Source: Rhizobium leguminosarum (GTDB taxonomy: Bacteria > Pseudomonadota > Alphaproteobacteria > Rhizobiales > Rhizobiaceae). Taken from it: a stretch of 64,000 nucleotides of DNA. Made by a program: the position numbers and the translations under genes. The DNA lies in NCBI RefSeq assembly GCF_001679785.1, contig NZ_CP016286.1, positions 1,364,001 to 1,428,000 on the forward strand, in the 5' to 3' direction. This document shows positions 36,990 through 46,174 of the stretch, piece by piece (position 1 is the first letter of the stretch; each line of letters starts with the position of its first letter). Below the pieces are notes generated by a model that saw only the letters and a program-made list of their open reading frames with translations, searched no databases and was not told where the DNA came from.

Positions 36990-39900
36990 TCCCTGGTTTC
37001 GATGCGAAGAAGCTTGCGGCCATTGCCGAGCCGCTGACGATCGGCAATGTGCCGGCAGGTCTTGAAACGCTGCTGCTCGCCGAGCTCGCCCGAACGGGAG
37101 AGCCGGTCGCCTATGTCATGTCCGACGGCCACCGCATGGCCGATCTGGAGCAGATGCTGGGCTTCGTCGCCCCCGACATTCCGGTTCTCACCTTGCCGGC
37201 CTGGGACTGTCTGCCTTATGACCGCGTCTCGCCGAGCGCCGACACCTCGGCTCGCCGGCTGGCTGCACTCGGCGGCCTCATCGCCCATCGCAAGAAGCCG
37301 CATGCGGCAATCGTGCTCGTCACCGCCAATGCCATGCTGCAGAAGGTGGCGCCGCAGGATGTCATCGAAGGCCTGAGTTTTTCGGCCCGTCCAGGCAATC
37401 AGCTGCGCATGGACGATCTCGCCGGCCGCCTGGAGCGCAATGGCTTCGAGCGGGTCGCCACCGTTCGCGAGGTCGGCGAATATGCCGTGCGCGGCGGCAT
37501 TCTCGACGTCTTCGTACCGGGTTCCGAAGAGCCGGTCCGCCTCGATTTCTTCGGTGATACGCTGGAAAGCATCCGCAGCTTCGATCCGGCAAGCCAGCGC
37601 ACAATCGGGCAGGTGCGCTCCCTCGATCTCAATCCGATGAGCGAGGTGACGCTGACGCCCGATACGATCAGCCGTTTCCGCAAGAATTACCTCTCCGCTT
37701 TCGGCGCGACCACCCGCGACGACGCGCTCTATCTTGCCGTCTCCGAAGGCCGCCGTTACCCTGGCATGGAGCACTGGCTGCCGCTTTTCTACGAGAAGCT
37801 CGATACCGTCTTCGATTATTTGAGCGGCTTCCGGATCGTCATCGATCATACGGTGCGTGAAGCAGCCGAAGAGCGCTCCAAGCTCGTTTTCGACTATTAT
37901 GACGCCCGCCTGAACTCCGGCCAGCCGGCCAAGGGGATGACGCAGGGCACGCCCTACAAGCCGGTGACGCCGGGCCAGCTCTATCTCGACAGCAAGCTTT
38001 TCATCAAAACCCTCGATGCGCTGGCCGCGATCCGCATCAGCCCCTTCAACGAGCATGAGGGCGAGGCACGGCGGGTCGTCAATGTCGACGCCCGCCAGGG
38101 CCAGCGCTGGGCCCGCTCCAATGCCGAAGGCGGCGGCGATGCCGAACGCATCAACATCTTCGACGTCGTCGTCAAGCATATCGCCGACCGCCGTGCTGCC
38201 GGCGCGAAAGTGCTCGTCACCGCCTGGACCGAAGGCTCGCTGGAGCGGCTGCTGCAGGTGTTGAACGAACACGGCCTGGAAAAGGTCAAGCCGATCGAGG
38301 CGCTGAAGGATATCGGCTCGCTGGCGAGAGGCGAGGCTGCTGCTGCCGTGCTCAGTCTCGAAGCCGGCTTCGAGGCCGGGGACCTCGTCGTCATCGGCGA
38401 GCAGGATATATTAGGCGACCGCATGGTGCGCCGCTCCAAGCGCCGCAAGCGCGCAGCCGATTTCATCTCGGAAGTCGCGGGCCTCGATGAGGGTTCGATC
38501 GTCGTCCACGCCGAACATGGTATCGGCCGCTTTATAGGACTGAGGACCATCGAGGCCGCAGGCGCGCCGCATGCCTGCCTCGAACTGCAATATGCCGACG
38601 AGGCCAAGCTCTTCCTGCCGGTCGAAAACATCGATCTTCTCTCGCGTTACGGCGGCGAAGGCACCGAAGCTCAGCTCGACAAGCTCGGCGGCGGCGCCTG
38701 GCAGATGCGCAAGGCCAAGCTCAAGAAGCGCCTGCTCGATATGGCCGATGCGCTGATCCGCATCGCCGCCGAGCGCCTGACGCGCCACGCGCCGATGCTG
38801 ACGACGCCGGAAGGCCTTTACGACGAATTCGCCGCCCGCTTCCCCTATGACGAGACCGAGGACCAGGAAAACGCCATCGAGGCGGTGCGCTCCGATCTCG
38901 GCGCCGGCCGGCCGATGGACCGTCTGGTCTGCGGCGACGTCGGCTTCGGCAAGACGGAGGTGGCGCTGCGCGCCGCCTTCGTCGCAGCGATGAACGGCGC
39001 CCAGGTCGCCATCGTCGTGCCGACGACACTGCTTTCCCGCCAGCATTTCAAAACCTTTTCCGATCGTTTCCGCGGTCTGCCGGTGCGCATCCAGCAGGCC
39101 TCGCGCCTTGTCGGCGCCAAGGAGCTGGCGCTGACGAAGAAGGAAGTGGCGGAAGGCAAGACCGATATCGTCGTCGGCACCCATGCGCTGCTCGGCGCCG
39201 GCATCAAATTCGCCAATCTCGGCCTGCTCGTCATCGACGAGGAACAGCACTTCGGCGTCAAGCACAAGGAGCGGCTGAAGGAGCTGAAAAGCGACGTGCA
39301 CGTGCTGACGCTGTCGGCGACGCCGATCCCGCGCACGCTGCAGCTTGCCATGACCGGTGTGCGCGAACTGTCGCTGATCACCACCCCGCCGGTCGACCGC
39401 ATGGCGGTGCGCACCTTCATTTCTCCCTTCGACAGCCTGGTCATCCGCGAGACGCTGATGCGCGAGCATTATCGCGGCGGCCAGAGCTTCTATGTCTGCC
39501 CCAGGCTTGCCGATCTCGAGGACGTGCATGCCTTCCTGCAGTCGGATGTGCCGGAGCTGAAGGTCGCGGTCGCCCATGGCCAGATGCCGGCCGGCGAACT
39601 CGAAGATATCATGAACGCCTTCTATGAAGGCCGCTACGACGTGCTTCTCTCGACCACCATCGTCGAATCCGGCCTCGACGTGCCCACCGCCAATACGCTG
39701 ATCGTCCACCGTGCTGATATGTTCGGCCTTGCCCAGCTCTATCAGCTGCGTGGTCGCGTCGGCCGCTCGAAGGTGCGCGCCTTCGCGCTCTTCACCCTGC
39801 CTGTTAATAAGGTGCTGACGGCAACCGCCGAACGCCGGTTGAAGGTGCTGCAATCGCTGGATACGCTCGGCGCCGGCTTCCAGCTGGCGAGCCACGATCT

Positions 39901-40486
39901 CGATATTCGCGGCGCCGGCAACCTGCTCGGCGAGGAGCAGTCAGGCCATATCAAGGAAGTCGGCTTCGAGCTCTACCAGCAAATGCTGGAAGAGGCGGTC
40001 GCCGAGGTCAAGGGTGTCGACGAGATCCACGATACCGGCTGGTCGCCGCAGATCTCCGTCGGCACGACGGTAATGATCCCGGAAGGATACGTGCCCGACC
40101 TGCATCTGCGCATGGCGCTCTACCGCCGTCTCGGCGAAATCACCGAACTCAAGGAAATCGACGGCTTCGGCGCCGAGATGATCGACAGATTCGGCCCGAT
40201 GCCGATCGAAGTCCAGCACCTGCTGAAGATCGTCTACATCAAATCGCTCTGCCGCACCGCCAATGTCGAAAAGCTCGATGCCGGCCCGAAGGGCGTCGTC
40301 GTGCAGTTCCGCAACAAGGAATTCCCCAATCCGGCCAACCTCGTCGGTTATATCGGCAAGCAGGGCACGATGGCGAAGATCCGCCCCGATCACAGCCTGT
40401 TCCTGACCCGAGACCTGCCGACACCGGAAAAACGCCTGCAGGGCGCTGCCGTTATCATGACGCAGCTGGCGGAATTCGCGAAATAG
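36986..40486 (+). CDS. mfd: Transcription-repair coupling factor Mfd
   Basis: 1166 residues with the complete Mfd layout. A UvrB-like N-terminal module occupies about 1-400. The CarD-like RNA polymerase interaction domain is near 500-565 (VVHAEHGIGRFIGLRTIEAA). The RecG-like motor has VCGDVGFGKTEVALRA, VIDEEQHFGVKHKERLKE and YQLRGRVGRSKVRAFA, and a TRCF C-terminal domain comes last. It pushes stalled RNA polymerase off lesions and recruits UvrA, whose gene is also in this window at 57210-60131. It is coupled to sdhE by an ATGA overlap. A palindromic repeat follows within 2 bases of its stop. Confidence 0.97.
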   Translation: MIPGFDAKKLAAIAEPLTIGNVPAGLETLLLAELARTGEPVAYVMSDGHRMADLEQMLGFVAPDIPVLTLPAWDCLPYDRVSPSADTSARRLAALGGLIAHRKKPHAAIVLVTANAMLQKVAPQDVIEGLSFSARPGNQLRMDDLAGRLERNGFERVATVREVGEYAVRGGILDVFVPGSEEPVRLDFFGDTLESIRSFDPASQRTIGQVRSLDLNPMSEVTLTPDTISRFRKNYLSAFGATTRDDALYLAVSEGRRYPGMEHWLPLFYEKLDTVFDYLSGFRIVIDHTVREAAEERSKLVFDYYDARLNSGQPAKGMTQGTPYKPVTPGQLYLDSKLFIKTLDALAAIRISPFNEHEGEARRVVNVDARQGQRWARSNAEGGGDAERINIFDVVVKHIADRRAAGAKVLVTAWTEGSLERLLQVLNEHGLEKVKPIEALKDIGSLARGEAAAAVLSLEAGFEAGDLVVIGEQDILGDRMVRRSKRRKRAADFISEVAGLDEGSIVVHAEHGIGRFIGLRTIEAAGAPHACLELQYADEAKLFLPVENIDLLSRYGGEGTEAQLDKLGGGAWQMRKAKLKKRLLDMADALIRIAAERLTRHAPMLTTPEGLYDEFAARFPYDETEDQENAIEAVRSDLGAGRPMDRLVCGDVGFGKTEVALRAAFVAAMNGAQVAIVVPTTLLSRQHFKTFSDRFRGLPVRIQQASRLVGAKELALTKKEVAEGKTDIVVGTHALLGAGIKFANLGLLVIDEEQHFGVKHKERLKELKSDVHVLTLSATPIPRTLQLAMTGVRELSLITTPPVDRMAVRTFISPFDSLVIRETLMREHYRGGQSFYVCPRLADLEDVHAFLQSDVPELKVAVAHGQMPAGELEDIMNAFYEGRYDVLLSTTIVESGLDVPTANTLIVHRADMFGLAQLYQLRGRVGRSKVRAFALFTLPVNKVLTATAERRLKVLQSLDTLGAGFQLASHDLDIRGAGNLLGEEQSGHIKEVGFELYQQMLEEAVAEVKGVDEIHDTGWSPQISVGTTVMIPEGYVPDLHLRMALYRRLGEITELKEIDGFGAEMIDRFGPMPIEVQHLLKIVYIKSLCRTANVEKLDAGPKGVVVQFRNKEFPNPANLVGYIGKQGTMAKIRPDHSLFLTRDLPTPEKRLQGAAVIMTQLAEFAK

Positions 40487-40487
40487 A

Positions 40488-40531
40488 GCAACTCCAGCAA
40501 AACTGTGCCGCGGTTTTGCGTCCGGAATTGC
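40488..40531. repeat. Short palindromic element after mfd
   Basis: Outer arms GCAACTCC (40488-40495) and GGAATTGC (40524-40531) match in 7 of 8 positions, and inner GCAAAAC pairs perfectly with GTTTTGC (40497-40503 with 40513-40519). The core AAAACTGTGCCGCGGTTTT resembles that at 34404-34452. It lies directly after the mfd stop and may work as a transcript end. Confidence 0.68.
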
Positions 40532-40550
40532 ATGGAAAAGGGAGATCGAG

Positions 40551-41018
40551 ATGGGAACATACGGCGCAACGATCGCCTGGCAGCGCAACGGCGAAACCTT
40601 TACCGACAACCGCTACAGCCGTGCCCACCGCTGGACCTTTGATGGTGGCATCGAGGTGAGGGCGTCCTCTTCCGCCCATGTCGTGCCGCTGCCCTATTCC
40701 GCGGAGGATGCCGTCGATCCGGAAGAGGCTTTCGTCGCCTCGCTCTCCAGCTGCCACATGCTCTGGTTCCTGTCGCTCGCCGCCAAACAGCGCTTTTGCG
40801 TCGAGAGCTACACCGATGCCGCCGAGGGCGTCATGGAAAAGAATGCCGAGGGCCGCCTCGCCATGACCGTCGTGACGCTGCGGCCGCATGTCGTCTTCAG
40901 CGGCGAAAAACAGCCCTCTTTAAGCGAACTCGAAGCCTTGCACCATCGCGCCCACGACGAATGCTTCATCGCCAATTCGGTGAAGACCGAGGTGCGCTGC
41001 GTTCCGGTTCTGGGTTGA
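40551..41018 (+). CDS. OsmC family protein (hydroperoxide-reducing fold)
   Basis: 155 residues with AGGGAG upstream. The OsmC/Ohr fold is visible, with two cysteines at the expected places: Cys68 in ASLSSCHMLWFLS and Cys138 in RAHDECFIANSV. These would form the peroxidatic and resolving pair that reduces organic hydroperoxides in the cytoplasm. It is nearer the OsmC/YhfA side than true Ohr because the N-terminal TGG motif of Ohr is missing. The gene stands alone and ends only 2 bases before the convergent AT-rich gene at 41021. Confidence 0.87.
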   Translation: MGTYGATIAWQRNGETFTDNRYSRAHRWTFDGGIEVRASSSAHVVPLPYSAEDAVDPEEAFVASLSSCHMLWFLSLAAKQRFCVESYTDAAEGVMEKNAEGRLAMTVVTLRPHVVFSGEKQPSLSELEALHHRAHDECFIANSVKTEVRCVPVLG

Positions 41019-41020
41019 AG

Positions 41021-41872
41021 CTACGGTCGGTTGCCAAACAGGAAGCGCCACAGTTTCGCTCGCCAAGTCATTCCTTGAAAATATAGACTGTACACTTGGC
41101 TCTCGCGAAACAACGATTTCTCTATCTTCACGAGAATTTTTTGCTCAGTTGATCCGACCGTATCGCCATCTGCCACATTTGCCTCATGCTCAATCAAGTA
41201 CGCTGCGAAGGCAAGCATGAACTCATGCAAGTCCGGAATAGTGCCGGGATAGCCTCGCGCCTCGATGTTTTTCAAGCCGAAGTTCATCAGTCCTTCTGTC
41301 GAGCAAAAGATTGAAGGTTTTGGAAAACGCGAGGGATTTTCTGTTGCAAACAAACAGGAAACAAAAATCGGAATAGCGACCTCGGTGTCTTTCTCGACGA
41401 GCGGCAAGACCATCGAAGTTGGCAACAGCGCCCCTGAGGAAAGACTCACAACACCGATCGCAGAGGGAATGCTTGTCAGGATTACCTGCAGCATCCTTTG
41501 CAAAGCTAAGGCTTTTTGCTTTCCGCTACCCCCGCCGAAAATAGTGACAATGATATGTGATCTGTGCTGGCTGAGTTCTTTCCAAGCGGTCGGCCAGAAC
41601 CAGGCATTTCTGATTTGCGGGTCACCTTCACCCAAAGGAGCCTGAGCATCCATGAACATCACGCTGCCGCCCAAGGTGCTGTCGTAGAAGACGAAAAGTG
41701 GTTTGTTCTCGTCGTTTTCCGAAACATCAATGCTCGAACCGGGCCAGCTTTGCCGTAGCGCAAGGGAAATAGGCGAAAGACAATCTGAATCGCCATCCTT
41801 CATAAATACGATCGCGATCATTGCTTCCGAAGTCGAAGCGGATTCACGGAGGGATGACACTTGAGAACTCAC
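41021..41872 (-). CDS. DUF4261-like protein on AT-rich DNA
   Basis: 283 residues; start MSSQVSSLRESASTSEAMIA. The C-terminal part (MNFGLKNIEARGYPGTIPDL, HEFMLAFAAYLIEHEANVAD, GDTVGSTEQKILVK) resembles the DUF4261 domain, whose function is unknown. Relatives are often encoded near contact-dependent or polymorphic effector genes, but no such partner is here. Base composition is clearly more AT-rich than both neighbours and codon use is less biased, which suggests acquisition by transfer. It is convergent with osmC with a gap of only 2 bases, so it sits very tightly against core DNA. Family call moderate, function unknown. Confidence 0.6.
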   Translation of the reverse strand: MSSQVSSLRESASTSEAMIAIVFMKDGDSDCLSPISLALRQSWPGSSIDVSENDENKPLFVFYDSTLGGSVMFMDAQAPLGEGDPQIRNAWFWPTAWKELSQHRSHIIVTIFGGGSGKQKALALQRMLQVILTSIPSAIGVVSLSSGALLPTSMVLPLVEKDTEVAIPIFVSCLFATENPSRFPKPSIFCSTEGLMNFGLKNIEARGYPGTIPDLHEFMLAFAAYLIEHEANVADGDTVGSTEQKILVKIEKSLFRESQVYSLYFQGMTWRAKLWRFLFGNRP

Positions 41873-42007
41873 CGGAAGGTCCTGCTAACTGTCGCTATCT
41901 GAAATTGGAAGTAACTGGATAGATGAAATAAATCGGTTGTCACGCGTGTAGTTGAAATGAGACTAGGTCAGCTGCATGGCGCTCCGGCCTGATCTTAAAA
42001 GGTAGTC

Positions 42008-42565
42008 CTAGTCGCCTGGCGGTTCCGACCAGCCGATCAGTTTCGCCCATTCGTTGGCGCCGACCATGATGATGTCGAACACCGGGTCCTTGATATCGTA
42101 ATAGAAATCGACGTCCGCGGGAGAGCGCTGGGCGAGCCGTTGCTTGATCAGCGCATAGGCGTTTGCCGCTGTCGGATGGGCGCGGAGGAAGTCGCGGCAA
42201 AGAAGAGGGTAACGCTGATTGAAACGGCCTCTTTCCCGAACGTGCAGATTGGCCGGACGCCCTTTGCTGCGATAAAGTGCCTTCCGCAACTCGCCTTCCG
42301 CAAGGTCAAGTCCCGGAGGGCAATGATCGGCCACTATTGATCTGCGCTCGAACCCCTCCCGTTCGAGCGTGCTTTCGCTGACCTCGGCCAGAGTCTCCAC
42401 GGTAAGTTGGATATCGATGATATCTTTTGCTGGAAGACCGGGAATGGCGGTCGAGCCGATATGATGCAGGTATGCGCCGGCGGGCGCTGCCCGCATGATG
42501 GCACTCTTGAGCGTCGTAAAGTCCTCGGCCCAACTCGCTCGCGACTGTTCGATCTCGATCGGCAT
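42008..42565 (-). CDS. GrpB family protein (nucleotidyltransferase-like)
   Basis: 185 residues with the family signature HHIGSTAIPGLPAKDIIDIQ (residues 34-53). Its GS pair and the two Asp (48 and 51) follow the nucleotidyltransferase pattern. The later DRDFLRAHP-like segment and the tail GANEWAKLIGW are also typical. GrpB proteins of this type are often fused to dephospho-CoA kinase in Gram-positives. The free-standing protein has no assigned reaction. It is 11 bases downstream of the FrnE-type gene and probably co-transcribed. Confidence 0.85.
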   Translation of the reverse strand: MPIEIEQSRASWAEDFTTLKSAIMRAAPAGAYLHHIGSTAIPGLPAKDIIDIQLTVETLAEVSESTLEREGFERRSIVADHCPPGLDLAEGELRKALYRSKGRPANLHVRERGRFNQRYPLLCRDFLRAHPTAANAYALIKQRLAQRSPADVDFYYDIKDPVFDIIMVGANEWAKLIGWSEPPGD

Positions 42566-42576
42566 GACCGGCGGCG

Positions 42577-43248
42577 TCAGTTGAGGCCTGACCGCGCCTC
42601 GGTCTTCGCCTTAGCAATGTCGCGCAACGCGTTCGCCAACACCTCGGGCGTCTGTGCGCCGCTGACGGCATATTGCTGATCGAAGATGAAGAAGGGCACG
42701 CCGTTGACGCCCATCTCCTGCGCTGCCTTGATTTCGGCGACGATCAGATCGCGGTCGGCATCGGAGGCAAGCAGCGAGGCGATGACCGAGCGGTCGAGGC
42801 CTGATTTTTCGGCGATATCGAGCAGCACAGCATGGTCGCCGACATTGCGGCCTTCCTCGAAATTCGCCTTGAACAGCGCGGCAACGACCTTGTCCTGCTT
42901 CTCGCGGCCTTCGATCATCGCCCAGTGGATCAGCCGATGCGCATCGAGTGTGTTCGGGCCGATCTTGATCGCCTCGAAATTAAAGGCGATGCCGACCTCG
43001 CGGCCGTAATCGCTGAGCATCTTGTGCGCCTGGGCCACACGCTCCTCGCCGCCCAGCTTCTCCGCCAGCGCCTTCTTCTGGTCGACGCCTTCCTTGGGGT
43101 AGTCGGGATTGAGCTGGTACGGCCGCCAGTTGATGTCGACGCCGATTTGGTCCTGCACCTCGGCGATGGCGAGTTCCAGCCGCGCCTTGCCGAGATAGCA
43201 CCAGGGGCAGACGACATCCGAGACGACGTCGATGGTGATGCGCTCCAT
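42577..43248 (-). CDS. DsbA family oxidoreductase (FrnE-like)
   Basis: 223 residues from MERITIDVVSDVVCPWCYLGK. An in-frame extension upstream lacks support, whereas this ATG follows AGGA at good distance. The redox motif CPWC is at Cys14-Cys17, and the fold shows the inserted helical domain of the FrnE/DsbA-like cytoplasmic type (NTLDAHRLIHWA, GVNGVPFFIFD with the cis-proline). No signal peptide, so it acts in the cytoplasm. In other bacteria FrnE supports oxidative stress tolerance or polyketide formation. The GrpB gene follows after 11 bases. Confidence 0.9.
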   Translation of the reverse strand: MERITIDVVSDVVCPWCYLGKARLELAIAEVQDQIGVDINWRPYQLNPDYPKEGVDQKKALAEKLGGEERVAQAHKMLSDYGREVGIAFNFEAIKIGPNTLDAHRLIHWAMIEGREKQDKVVAALFKANFEEGRNVGDHAVLLDIAEKSGLDRSVIASLLASDADRDLIVAEIKAAQEMGVNGVPFFIFDQQYAVSGAQTPEVLANALRDIAKAKTEARSGLN

Positions 43249-43310
43249 GATGATGTTCCTTATTTCTGTGCGCCTCCGGAGGAGGCATGAGGACCGGCCG
43301 TTCGCCGGTC

Positions 43311-45113
43311 TTACTGCGCGCTCGTATCCCACCATACCGGCAGCTGATATCCGCTGAGCGGTACGCTGTCGGGACGGCCGATGCGCTTGCTCCGCGCCAT
43401 CCATTGCTGGTCCATGTGATAGAGCGGCAGCACGTAATGGCTGGAAAGCAGCAGCCGGTCGTAGGAGCGGACCGCCGCAGTGAAATCCTCCGCCGAGTGT
43501 GCCCTGAGCAGGTGATTGATCAGTGTGTCGAGATCGGGATCGTTGGCGCCGGCGAAGCTGTCGGTTCCCTCGCGCGTACGCGCAACCGAAGACCAGCGGC
43601 CGAGTTGCTCGTTCCCAGGGGACAACGACGAGGTATAGGACTTCATGATCATGTCGTAATCGAAGCTGTTCGTCCGGCTCTGATACTGCGAATCGTCGAC
43701 CGTGCGGATGGAAGCGGCGATGCCGATCGTCTGCAGCGAACGCTGGTAGGCAACGGCAAGCTTTTCTTGGTCGGCATTCTGCGTCATGATCTCGAAGGCG
43801 AGCTGGCGGCCGGAGGCATTGAGCATCTTGCCGCCCTGGATCGTATAGCCGCCCTGTTTCAACTGCTCGACGGCCTGTTTCAGCACATTGCGGTCGCGGC
43901 CGGAGCCGTCGGTGACCGGCAGCTTGTAGGTGCCGTCGAGAATCTCCGGCGCAATCTTGTCCTTGATCGGCCCGAGCAGGGCAAGCTCGGCTGCATTGGC
44001 GGGAACCCCGAAACTCGACAGCTCGGAATTCTGCCAGAAGCTCTGCGTGCGTTTATAGGCGCCGGAATAAAGGTTCTTGTTTGCCCATTCGAAGTCGAAC
44101 ACCAGCGACAGGCCTTCGCGCACCTTGGGATCGGTAAAGATCGGCCGGCGCGTGTTGAACACGAAGCCGAGCATGCCGCTCGGCAGTTTCGGTGTGAACA
44201 CGTCCTTGACCACAGCCCCCGAGGTGACGGCGGGAAAGTTATAGGCATTGGCCCAATGGCCGGGATTGCCGTCGGGATAGATGTCGACATCGCCCTTCTT
44301 GAAGGCCTCGAACAGCGTCGTGTCCTGCAGGAAATACTGGACGGTGATCTGGTCGTAATTGTCGGTGCCGACCTTGGCGGGAATGTTCTTGCCCCAGTAA
44401 TTCGGATCGCGCTCATAGGTGATGCTCTCACCAGGCTTCACCGTCTTCACCTTGTAGGGACCGGAGCCGACCGGGGGGGTCAGCGACGAACGGTCGAAAG
44501 TTGCCGGATCGATTGCATGTTTCGGCAGCACCGGGAAGAGACCGAAGATCAGCGGCGTCTCCCGGTCGGCCTTGTCGTTGAAGGTGAATCGCACACTGCG
44601 CTCGCCGACCTTTTCCATCTTGGCGACGACGTTGAGGCGGTTGGCGAAGGGCACGCGGCCCTTGTCGCGCATCAGCTCGAAGGTGAACATCACATCCTCG
44701 GGCGTCACCGGCTGGCCATCGGCCCATTTCGCCTTCGGATTGAGGTTGAACTGGATGAAGCTCCGGTCGTCGTCCCATTCCACCGTCTCGGCAAGCAGGC
44801 CGTAGAGTGTGAACGGCTCGTCCCTGGAGCGCTGCATCAGCGATTCGTAGACGAGATTGCCATAATCCGGATCCCACATGCCGCGCGCCGTCGTGCGCAT
44901 GCTCTTGAGGATGAACGGGTTGAGGTTGTCGAAGGTGCCGACCACGCCATAGGTGATCTTGCCACCCTTTTTCACGTCGGGATTGACGTAAGGGAAGTGT
45001 TTGTAGTCGGCCGGCAAGGCCGGCTCGCCGTGCATCGCGATGCCGTGCAGCGGCTCGGCAGCGACAGTGCCGCACAGCAGCGAGAGGACGAGGGGGACGG
45101 CAATCCGGAGCAT
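43311..45113 (-). CDS. Peptide-type ABC transporter substrate-binding protein (YejA-like)
   Basis: 600 residues. The start MLRIAVPLVLSLLCGTVAAEP is a signal peptide; longer in-frame upstream starts are rejected since they would hide it. The SBP_bac_5 domain is recognised by YVNPDVKKGGKITYGVVGTF, then DNLNPFILK, the RSRDEPFTLYGLLAE segment, and WSSVARTREGTDSFAGANDPDLDTL towards the end. The YejA type binds short peptides or microcin-like compounds. No permease or ATPase genes are adjacent, so it is an orphan binding protein that would need membrane subunits encoded elsewhere. Hairpins lie between it and the FrnE-type gene downstream. Confidence 0.85.
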   Translation of the reverse strand: MLRIAVPLVLSLLCGTVAAEPLHGIAMHGEPALPADYKHFPYVNPDVKKGGKITYGVVGTFDNLNPFILKSMRTTARGMWDPDYGNLVYESLMQRSRDEPFTLYGLLAETVEWDDDRSFIQFNLNPKAKWADGQPVTPEDVMFTFELMRDKGRVPFANRLNVVAKMEKVGERSVRFTFNDKADRETPLIFGLFPVLPKHAIDPATFDRSSLTPPVGSGPYKVKTVKPGESITYERDPNYWGKNIPAKVGTDNYDQITVQYFLQDTTLFEAFKKGDVDIYPDGNPGHWANAYNFPAVTSGAVVKDVFTPKLPSGMLGFVFNTRRPIFTDPKVREGLSLVFDFEWANKNLYSGAYKRTQSFWQNSELSSFGVPANAAELALLGPIKDKIAPEILDGTYKLPVTDGSGRDRNVLKQAVEQLKQGGYTIQGGKMLNASGRQLAFEIMTQNADQEKLAVAYQRSLQTIGIAASIRTVDDSQYQSRTNSFDYDMIMKSYTSSLSPGNEQLGRWSSVARTREGTDSFAGANDPDLDTLINHLLRAHSAEDFTAAVRSYDRLLLSSHYVLPLYHMDQQWMARSKRIGRPDSVPLSGYQLPVWWDTSAQ

Positions 45114-45398
45114 TCGGCAATCCTTGATCCGTGAAAACGGGGCATGATTCACCGCGGAGATTATCATGGGGTCGACCGATTCCAACACGGATCGGCGATT
45201 TCTTTGGCTTCGCGACGAAATGCACCTCAAATTGCCAAAGAAAAGCTGGATATCTTGAACGCTGCGATGTAACAGGTGAACCCGAAGTTTCGGGGTCATG
45301 CATTTGCCTTATTTTTTTAAGAGGTGGAGTGCCGAACGACCCGATGGTTGGGGCGGCAAACCGCTGCTCCGAACGGATATCAGGAGACGGAATTCGTT

Positions 45399-46061
45399 AT
45401 GATGTTCAAGTCTGAAAAGAAAATGCGGGCAGCACTGTCCGTTCTGGCAGTGGTGTTCGGCGCTTCGGCTCCGGTCTCCTCCTTCGCACAGGATGCGGCA
45501 GCACAGGCTCCGGCCGATGCCCCGGCACAGGCCGCAGGAGCGCCGAAGCTCGGCTGGTACAAGACCTGCAGCAAGCAGGAAGACAACGACATCTGTGTTG
45601 TCCAGAACCTGATCCTCGCCAATGGCGGCCAGCTCGTCACGGCCGTCGGCCTGATCTCGGTATCCGGCAAGATCAACCGCAAGCTCCTGCAGGTCTCGGT
45701 TCCCACGGCACGTCTCGTTCCTCCCGGCGTCATCATGCAGATCGACGGCGGCAAGGGCCAGAAGCTCGACTACGCCGTCTGCCTGCCGGACAAGTGCACC
45801 GCCGAAATTCCGCTGACCGACGCGATGATCGCCAGCCTCAAGAAGGGCAGCGACGTGATCTTCACCTCGATCAACTTCCGCCGCGCCCCGAACCCGATCA
45901 AGATCTCGCTCGAAGGCTTCACCGGCGCTTACGATGGTGAACCGGTTTCCGAATCCAAGCTCGCCGAAAGCCAGCGCAGCCTCCAGGAAGGCATGCAGAA
46001 GAAGGCCGAAGAAGCCCGCAAGAAGCTGGAAGACGCCCAGAAGGCAGCCAAGGCGCAGTAA
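45399..46061 (+). CDS. Invasion-associated locus B (IalB) family protein
   Basis: 220 residues starting at the first of two consecutive ATG codons. A signal peptide (KMRAALSVLAVVFGASAPVSSFAQ) is followed by an Ala/Pro-rich linker. The IalB domain follows: GWYKTCSKQEDNDICVVQNL, LPDKCTAEIPLTDAMI, with a conserved set of cysteines. The C-terminal 45 residues are a charged coiled-coil tail (AESQRSLQEGMQKKAEEARK). The family is named from Bartonella, where it helps cell entry; in rhizobia it is an abundant periplasmic protein of unknown role. It is a single-gene unit closed by a good terminator. Confidence 0.87.
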   Translation: MMFKSEKKMRAALSVLAVVFGASAPVSSFAQDAAAQAPADAPAQAAGAPKLGWYKTCSKQEDNDICVVQNLILANGGQLVTAVGLISVSGKINRKLLQVSVPTARLVPPGVIMQIDGGKGQKLDYAVCLPDKCTAEIPLTDAMIASLKKGSDVIFTSINFRRAPNPIKISLEGFTGAYDGEPVSESKLAESQRSLQEGMQKKAEEARKKLEDAQKAAKAQ

Positions 46062-46083
46062 TCCTGCCATTTCTTTGAAACAG

Positions 46084-46109
46084 AAACCCGGCTTCGCGCC
46101 GGGTTTTTT
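46084..46109 (+). terminator. Rho-independent terminator after the IalB gene
   Basis: A 9-bp stem (AAACCCGGC / GCCGGGTTT) with a TTCGC loop is followed by three more T residues, giving a run of six, 23 bases after the stop codon. Confidence 0.9.
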
Positions 46110-46122
46110 GTTGCGCAAAGAA

Positions 46123-46150
46123 AAGGCCTCGCCGGGAGAAGCGAGGCCTT
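46123..46150 (-). terminator. Terminator of the leftward hspQ gene
   Basis: On the minus strand AAGGCCTCGC and GCGAGGCCTT form a 10-bp stem with an 8-base loop, followed by TTCTTT, 24 bases after the hspQ stop. It backs onto the IalB terminator, so each convergent gene has its own. Confidence 0.85.
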
Positions 46151-46174
46151 GATTTAACGATCGGCACGAGTGGG

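Noticed and set aside
43272..43310. Two GC-rich hairpins between the YejA-like and FrnE-like genes
   Set aside because: They lack T-runs in the direction of transcription; they may be incidental in GC-rich DNA.
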